DNA from: CAYLUN01 sp964386865
GTDB taxonomy: Bacteria > Verrucomicrobiota > Kiritimatiellia > RFP12 > UBA1067
NCBI GenBank assembly: GCA_964386865.1
Contig: CAYLUN010000187.1
Coordinates: 1-5,399 of the forward strand
Direction: 5' to 3'
DNA: 5,399 nt
In this document: positions 1 to 3,889 of the stretch, one piece after another
Layout of the letters: every line of letters starts with the position of its first letter
Position numbering within the stretch: position 1 is the stretch's first letter
Made by a program: the position numbers and the translations under genes
Notes under the pieces: generated by a model
Seen by the model: the letters and a program-made list of their open reading frames with translations, nothing else
Database searches by the model: none
What the model was told of the DNA's origin: nothing

Positions 1-1701
1 CCGAACAAGTGGATCGAAGAGGAGGTTGGGTGGATCGACCTCTGCAAGCAGCTCAACGGGTTCGGCCGCATTTTCTACCGCAAGCGCCACATTCCGCTCA
101 ACCGCAAGAGCGGCAACGTCAGCGACTTCTGCCGCCGCTGGGGCAAGCGCTACCGGTACATGGTGGTCTTGGACGCCGACAGCCTGATGGAGGCCAAGAC
201 GCTGGTCCGCATGGTGCAGATCATGGAGGCGAACCCGCAGACCGGCATCCTCCAGACGGCGCCCCAGCCCATCGAGGCGCAGACCCCATTCGCCCGGATG
301 CTGCAGTTCGCGGGGCACTGTTACGGCCCCATCTTTCAGGCGGGCCTCAACTACTGGCAGGCTGGCAACGGCAATTTCTGGGGCCACAACGCCATCATCC
401 GCACCGCGCCATTTATCGAGCACTGCGCGCTGCCCGCCATGCCCGGCTCGAAGCACTCGCGCTACATGAGCCACGACTACGTCGAGGCCGCGCTGATGCG
501 CAAGGCCAACTATCAGGTGTGGCTGGCGTACACGCTCGGAGGGTCGTTCGAGAATCTGCCGCCGACCATGATCGACTGCGCCAAGCGTGACCGCCGCTGG
601 TGCCGCGGCAACTTCCAACACAGCTGGCTGCTCATGGCGCAGGGCCTGCACGCGATCAACCGTCTGCACCTGACGCTGGGCATCCTCTCGTATCTGTGTT
701 CGCCGCTGTGGCTGGCCTTCCTCATCTTGGGCACGCTCCAGTACCGCGCGGACACCCTCGCGAAGACGGTGACGTATGACGCCGACATCGGCATCTCGTC
801 GTACCTCGACATCGGCGGCGGCCGCCTCGCGCTGATCCTGTTCCTCGCCACGCTCGCGATGCTCACGCTGCCCAAGGCGCTGGCCACTCTGCTTGCGGTT
901 CTCGACCCGGCGAAGCGGCGGGCGTTCGGCGGAGCTCTGTGCACGCTGCTCAGCTTCGCGGTCGAGCACCTCGTCTCCGCGCTGCTGGCACCGATCCTGA
1001 TGCTGTTCACGTCGCTCTCGGTCTTGTTCGTCGTCTTGGGGCGCGAGATCTCGTGGGGCGCGCAGCGCCGAGACGCGGGCGGCATCGACTGGCCGTCGAT
1101 TTTGCGAGCGCACGCGTGGCACACGGCGCTGGGACTGCTTGCGGCGGAAGTCACCTACCGCATCCATCCGGCGTTCTTCTGGTGGACGCTGCCGGTGACG
1201 CTCGGCCTGGCCTTCTCGATCCCGCTGTCGGCGCTGCTGGCCCACGAGGGTGTCGGCCGGCTGCTCAACCGCGTCGGGCTGTTCCGGACGCCGCCGGAGA
1301 CGGACGTGCCGCTCATGGTCAAGCACATGGAGAAGAACCTGGAGGTGTGCCGCAACCAGCTGCCGCCCCCCGAGTGGCTGCAGCGCCACTACGGCGTCGC
1401 GCAGGTTCTGCTCGACCCCTATATCCACGCGGCGCACATCTCGCTGCTGCGCGCGAAGCGCAAGCTGAGCTACCCGATCACCGCGCACTTCCAGCTGCTC
1501 AGCGACAAGCTGCTGTCGCAGGGGCCTTCCGCGCTGAACCGCCGCGAGCTGCTGGCTCTGCTGCGCAACGCCGACTCGATGAGCGCGGCGCACGACCGCC
1601 TGTGGAAAATGCCGGACCGCCTGCTGCCGGAGTGGTGGAAGATGGCCATGCGTCACTACAACGTGCTCACGGGCCGCCCGCGCTCGCCGCTCTACCGCTG
1701 A
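1..1701 (+). CDS. opgH: Glucans biosynthesis glucosyltransferase H (OpgH/MdoH), 5'-truncated by the window
   Basis: This is an inner-membrane processive family-2 glycosyltransferase that uses UDP-glucose to build the beta-glucan backbone of osmoregulated periplasmic glucans. Frame 1 is open from the first base, giving 566 residues; the first visible ATG (160) lies inside the catalytic domain and is not the start. Visible GT-A motifs are DADS at residues 58-61, the SHDYVEA segment with its acidic residue near 159, and KRDRRWCRGN around 185-194, which is the OpgH form of the (Q/R)xxRW signature. Hydrophobic stretches follow at about 214-237, 264-291, 301-337 (probably two helices) and 374-414, then a roughly 150-residue soluble C-terminal tail ending RSPLYR. 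The E. coli protein has about 847 residues, so about 280 N-terminal residues, including the first membrane helices, lie outside the window. The usual partner opgG is not downstream; it could be upstream. Identity is secure, polymer product inferred. Confidence 0.93.
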   Translation, partial: PNKWIEEEVGWIDLCKQLNGFGRIFYRKRHIPLNRKSGNVSDFCRRWGKRYRYMVVLDADSLMEAKTLVRMVQIMEANPQTGILQTAPQPIEAQTPFARMLQFAGHCYGPIFQAGLNYWQAGNGNFWGHNAIIRTAPFIEHCALPAMPGSKHSRYMSHDYVEAALMRKANYQVWLAYTLGGSFENLPPTMIDCAKRDRRWCRGNFQHSWLLMAQGLHAINRLHLTLGILSYLCSPLWLAFLILGTLQYRADTLAKTVTYDADIGISSYLDIGGGRLALILFLATLAMLTLPKALATLLAVLDPAKRRAFGGALCTLLSFAVEHLVSALLAPILMLFTSLSVLFVVLGREISWGAQRRDAGGIDWPSILRAHAWHTALGLLAAEVTYRIHPAFFWWTLPVTLGLAFSIPLSALLAHEGVGRLLNRVGLFRTPPETDVPLMVKHMEKNLEVCRNQLPPPEWLQRHYGVAQVLLDPYIHAAHISLLRAKRKLSYPITAHFQLLSDKLLSQGPSALNRRELLALLRNADSMSAAHDRLWKMPDRLLPEWWKMAMRHYNVLTGRPRSPLYR

Positions 1702-1772
1702 GCCCGCGCCAGGCGGACGGCTCCGTGCAATCTCAGTGCATAGGCGTGAAAAGGCTGTCCATACGGTTTTCC

Positions 1773-1801
1773 TTTGGCCGCAGCGCCGTTGCCGCTATAC
1801 T
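1773..1801 (+). promoter_or_regulatory. Candidate sigma70-type promoter for the lyase/sialidase-like/FG-GAP operon
   Basis: TATACT at 1796-1801 matches five of six bases of the -10 consensus TATAAT and stands out as an AT-rich hexamer in a GC-rich gap. The -35 element is weak: TTTGGC at 1773-1778 with a 17-base spacer, or TTGGCC at 1774-1779 with a 16-base spacer. Transcription would start near 1808, giving a leader of about 60 bases before the ATG at 1871. The position, upstream of a tight three-gene run, supports the reading; the poor -35 lowers confidence. Confidence 0.4.
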
Positions 1802-1857
1802 CTCCGGCAGATGCGAAAGGCGTGCCGGCCCGTCGGCCGCGCCGCCTGCGACACGGT

Positions 1858-1865
1858 GAGGGGAG
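1858..1865 (+). promoter_or_regulatory. Ribosome binding site that sets the lyase start
   Basis: GAGGGGAG lies five bases before the ATG at 1871 and is the only good Shine-Dalgarno match near any in-frame start of this gene. It favours 1871 over the in-frame ATGs at 1736 and 1811, as does the protein, which then begins MLPKPLRGVVPPMVTP, the expected start of the family's barrel. Confidence 0.7.
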
Positions 1866-1870
1866 CGCGT

Positions 1871-2791
1871 ATGTTGCCGAAACCGCTGCGAGGGGTTGTG
1901 CCGCCCATGGTGACCCCGCTGCTTGATAATGAGACGCTGGACATTGAGGGACTGGAGCGCCTCGTGGCTCACATCTTGTCTGGCCATGTGCACGGCCTAT
2001 TCTTGCTGGGGACCACGGGCGAGGCGCCTGACCTGAGCTACGCGCTGCGGCATGAGCTGGTCAAGCGCGTGTGCAAGCTGGTCGCCGGCCGCGTGCCGGT
2101 GCTGGTGGGCGTCACCGACACGGTCTTTCCGGAGAGCCTGCGGCTCGCGGCCACGGCGGAGAAGGCCGGCGCCGCGGCGGTGGTCGCCGCGCCGCCGTAC
2201 TACTTTGCGCCGGGCCAGCCGGAGCTGGTGGAATACTACAACCATTTGGCCAACCGCTTGCCGCTCCCGCTGTTCCTCTATAACATGCCCGCGCACACCA
2301 AGGTCATGATCGACCCGTACACGGTGCGCACGCTGTCCGAGCACCCCAACATCATCGGGCACAAGGACAGCTCCGCCAACATCGTGTATTTCAATGCCGT
2401 CCGCCACAGCTTGCGGGAGCGTCCGGACTTCTCTGTCCTGATGGGGCCGGAAGAGGCGCTGGGCGAAGTGGTGCTGATGGGCGGACACGGCGGGATCTGC
2501 GGCGGCGCGAACCTCTTCCCGCAGCTCTTCGTGGATATGTATAACGCAGCGGTTGCGCAGGACGTGCAAACCGTGCGGCAGCTTCAAGAGCGCGTGATGA
2601 CGATCAGCGGCTCGCTCTACGGCGTGGGGCGGCACGTCTCGAGCTTTCTCAAAGGCGTCAAGTGCTCGCTGGACCTGATGGGCGTCTGCAGCGACGTGAT
2701 GGCCGAGCCGTTCAGCCGCTTTCGCGAGGAAGAGCGCGCGATCATCCGCAGCCGCCTGCTCAGCTTGGGCGTGAAGGTTGTGAAGGACTAA
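1871..2791 (+). CDS. DHDPS/N-acetylneuraminate lyase superfamily class I aldolase (not a standard DapA)
   Basis: This is a 306-residue cytoplasmic TIM-barrel lyase, the usual length for the dihydrodipicolinate synthase/N-acetylneuraminate lyase superfamily, whose members make or cleave pyruvate-containing bonds through a lysine Schiff base. Visible are the N-terminal PPMVTPL strand, the pyruvate-carboxylate loop GTTGE (47-51), the catalytic tyrosine in YNMP (Tyr137), and the Schiff-base lysine in GHKDSS (Lys165). Relative to E. coli DapA (Tyr133, Arg138, Lys161) the offset is a constant 4, and the position of DapA Arg138, which binds the aspartate-semialdehyde carboxylate, is His142 here. That argues against lysine biosynthesis. 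The neighbouring sialidase-like gene makes an acid-sugar lyase such as NanA or a 2-keto-3-deoxy sugar acid aldolase plausible, though the NanA active site is not matched either. No signal peptide is seen. The gene starts a probable operon, with the next gene 17 bases downstream. Family certain, substrate unknown. Confidence 0.9.
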   Translation: MLPKPLRGVVPPMVTPLLDNETLDIEGLERLVAHILSGHVHGLFLLGTTGEAPDLSYALRHELVKRVCKLVAGRVPVLVGVTDTVFPESLRLAATAEKAGAAAVVAAPPYYFAPGQPELVEYYNHLANRLPLPLFLYNMPAHTKVMIDPYTVRTLSEHPNIIGHKDSSANIVYFNAVRHSLRERPDFSVLMGPEEALGEVVLMGGHGGICGGANLFPQLFVDMYNAAVAQDVQTVRQLQERVMTISGSLYGVGRHVSSFLKGVKCSLDLMGVCSDVMAEPFSRFREEERAIIRSRLLSLGVKVVKD

Positions 2792-2793
2792 CT

Positions 2794-2800
2794 GGGAGGA
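2794..2800 (+). promoter_or_regulatory. Ribosome binding site of the sialidase-like gene
   Basis: GGGAGGA sits eight bases before the ATG at 2809, a near-ideal Shine-Dalgarno arrangement inside the 17-base gap after the lyase stop codon. A second in-frame ATG at 2818 would be 17 bases away, so 2809 is preferred. The frame is also open upstream into the lyase gene, but a start there would bury the signal peptide. Confidence 0.75.
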
Positions 2801-2808
2801 CGAACACG

Positions 2809-3840
2809 ATGGACGCGATGAAGAAGACGATTGTTCTGGGCGGCGGCGTGCTGGCGCTTGCTTTTTGTGCGGCGGCTGTTGAGGCCGGGGGGGCTGTCGA
2901 GGCTGCCGCGTTCGTCAACGACCCCATGCCCACGCCGTCGTGCCACGCCTCGACCATCGTTGAGAATGGCAAGGGGCTGGCCGCCGCGTGGTTCGGCGGC
3001 ACGCGCGAGGGCGACAAGGACGTGGGCATCTGGCTGTCGCGTCGGGAGAGCGGCACGTGGCTTCCCGCCAAAGAGGTCGCGACCGGCGTGCAGGCGGACG
3101 GCACGCGCCACCCGTGCTGGAACCCGGTGCTGTTCCGGCCGAAGAAGGGGCCGCTGCTGCTCTTCTTCAAGGTCGGGCCGACGTGTGACCGCTGGTGGGG
3201 GATGCTTATGACCTCCGCTGACAACGGCGCGACGTGGTCTGTGCCCACGCGCTTGCCGGACGGGTGCATCGGGCCGGTCAAGAACAAGCCCGTGGAGCTG
3301 GCGGACGGGCGCCTGCTGTGTCCCTCGAGCGACGAGCTGGGCGGGTGGAGCGTGCACATGGAGTGGACGCCGGACAACGGCGCCACGTGGACGCGGACGC
3401 CGCCGCTGAACGCCGCCGCAGCGATCGGCGCGATCCAGCCCAGCCTGCTGCTGCACAAGGACGGCGCGCTCCAGGCGGTTGGACGCACGCGGCAGAAGCG
3501 AGTCTTCTCGCTGACCTCGGCGGATCAGGGCAAGACGTGGGGCGAGATGGCGCTGCTCGAGCTGCCCAATCCGAACTCGGGAATTGACGCCGTGACGCTC
3601 CAGGACGGCCGGCATCTGATGGTGTGCAACCCGGTGGAGAAGGGGCGTTCGCCGCTGGTGGTCTCGCTGTCGCAGGACGGCAAGACGTGGGTGACGGCGC
3701 TGACGCTCGAGGACGCGCTCCGGGCGGAGTTCTCGTATCCGGCCGTGATTCAGGCTTCGGACGGCAAGGTCCATATTACCTACACGTGGAAGCGTCTCAA
3801 GGTGCGCCACGTGGTCGTGGATCCGGCTCAGCTGAAGTGA
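2809..3840 (+). CDS. Exported BNR/Asp-box sialidase-like protein (predicted neuraminidase family)
   Basis: A 343-residue exported beta-propeller protein. The N-terminus MDAMKKTIVLGGGVLALAFC is a classic Sec signal peptide (basic, then hydrophobic) with an A-x-A-like cleavage region near VEA/GG at about 24-28. Four Asp boxes are visible: SADNGATW (136-143), TPDNGATW (187-194), SADQGKTW (237-244) and a shortened SQDGKTW (288-294), spaced 51, 50 and 51 residues, as expected for successive propeller blades. Other family-like segments are CHAST (45-49), WFGGTREGDKDVGIWLSRR (61-79) and SYPAVIQASDG...YTWKR (309-339). This pattern fits the BNR_2 group often annotated as predicted neuraminidase or exo-alpha-sialidase. 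No FRIP/YRIP motif of canonical GH33 sialidases is seen, so the substrate may not be sialic acid. It lies between a class I aldolase gene and an FG-GAP gene in one apparent operon, supporting a role in breaking down an extracellular glycan. Family well supported, enzyme activity inferred. Confidence 0.86.
   Translation: MDAMKKTIVLGGGVLALAFCAAAVEAGGAVEAAAFVNDPMPTPSCHASTIVENGKGLAAAWFGGTREGDKDVGIWLSRRESGTWLPAKEVATGVQADGTRHPCWNPVLFRPKKGPLLLFFKVGPTCDRWWGMLMTSADNGATWSVPTRLPDGCIGPVKNKPVELADGRLLCPSSDELGGWSVHMEWTPDNGATWTRTPPLNAAAAIGAIQPSLLLHKDGALQAVGRTRQKRVFSLTSADQGKTWGEMALLELPNPNSGIDAVTLQDGRHLMVCNPVEKGRSPLVVSLSQDGKTWVTALTLEDALRAEFSYPAVIQASDGKVHITYTWKRLKVRHVVVDPAQLK
3214..3690 (+). repeat. Four Asp-box (BNR) protein repeats within the sialidase-like gene
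   Basis: The repeats have the pattern S/T-x-D-x-G-x-T-W and begin at bases 3214, 3367, 3517 and 3670, giving a period of 150 to 153 bases. The fourth lacks one residue before the glycine. They are conserved at the protein level rather than being DNA tandem repeats. In known propellers each Asp box sits at a turn of a blade and is structural, not catalytic. Confidence 0.85.
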
Positions 3841-3876
3841 TCAGGCGACGGCTGCAGAGGGCATGGCAATAGCCCA

Positions 3877-3885
3877 GGGGGGGGG
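3877..3885 (+). repeat. G9 homopolymer at the start of the FG-GAP gene, doubling as a purine-rich ribosome binding region
   Basis: Nine consecutive G bases are followed by AGAG and then the GTG at 3890. If translation starts at 3890, the tract is part of the Shine-Dalgarno region and its length sets the spacing. If translation starts at the in-frame ATG at 3863, the tract is coding (three glycines) and any change in its length shifts the frame. Such tracts are also common sequencing-error sites. Confidence 0.6.
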
Positions 3886-3889
3886 AGAG

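Larger units (their letters stand above)
1702..1870 (+). other. Intergenic region and leader of the lyase gene
   Basis: These 169 bases are the only sizeable gap between genes. They hold a candidate promoter (1773-1801), a possible small hairpin pairing CCGGCA (1804-1809) with TGCCGG (1823-1828) over a 13-base loop, and the ribosome binding site of the lyase gene at 1858-1865. I see no GC-rich stem followed by a T-run after opgH, so there is no convincing intrinsic terminator. The lyase frame is open back to an ATG at 1736, with another ATG at 1811, but neither has a good Shine-Dalgarno sequence and the translated extension does not look like the family, so I treat this stretch as non-coding. 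Confidence 0.6.

Noticed and set aside
513..1154. Long open frame on the reverse strand across the opgH gene
   Set aside because: It lies antisense to clear OpgH sequence, its translation is rich in Arg, Ser and Ala without any motif, and such frames are expected in GC-rich codon-biased DNA.
1702..1770. Intrinsic terminator after opgH
   Set aside because: There are GC-rich patches but no stable stem followed by a run of T; the TTTT at 1767-1770 has no good stem before it.
939..1859. Forward open frame of about 306 codons in another phase over the end of opgH and the intergenic region
   Set aside because: It overlaps the conserved OpgH C-terminus for most of its length, and its product is Ala/Arg/Pro-rich without motifs.
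1736..1870. N-terminal extension of the lyase from ATG 1736 or ATG 1811
   Set aside because: The extra residues do not resemble the family, both starts lack a good Shine-Dalgarno sequence, and the candidate promoter lies inside the longer version.
1997..2635. Reverse-strand open frame of about 210 codons over the lyase gene
   Set aside because: The translation is His/Arg-rich low-complexity sequence mirroring the codon bias of the lyase, with no domain or ribosome binding site.
1871..2791. Naming the lyase dapA
   Set aside because: The DapA substrate-binding arginine is replaced by His142 and the genomic context is catabolic, not lysine biosynthesis.
2788..3810. Reverse-strand open frame of about 340 codons over the sialidase-like gene
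   Set aside because: It is a shadow of the forward gene, which has a signal peptide, four Asp boxes and a strong ribosome binding site; the reverse product is Arg-rich and motif-free.
3841..3889. Terminator hairpin between the sialidase-like and FG-GAP genes (GGGC at 3859-3862 with GCCC at 3872-3875)
   Set aside because: The stem is only four base pairs with a nine-base loop and is followed by G bases, not a T-run.
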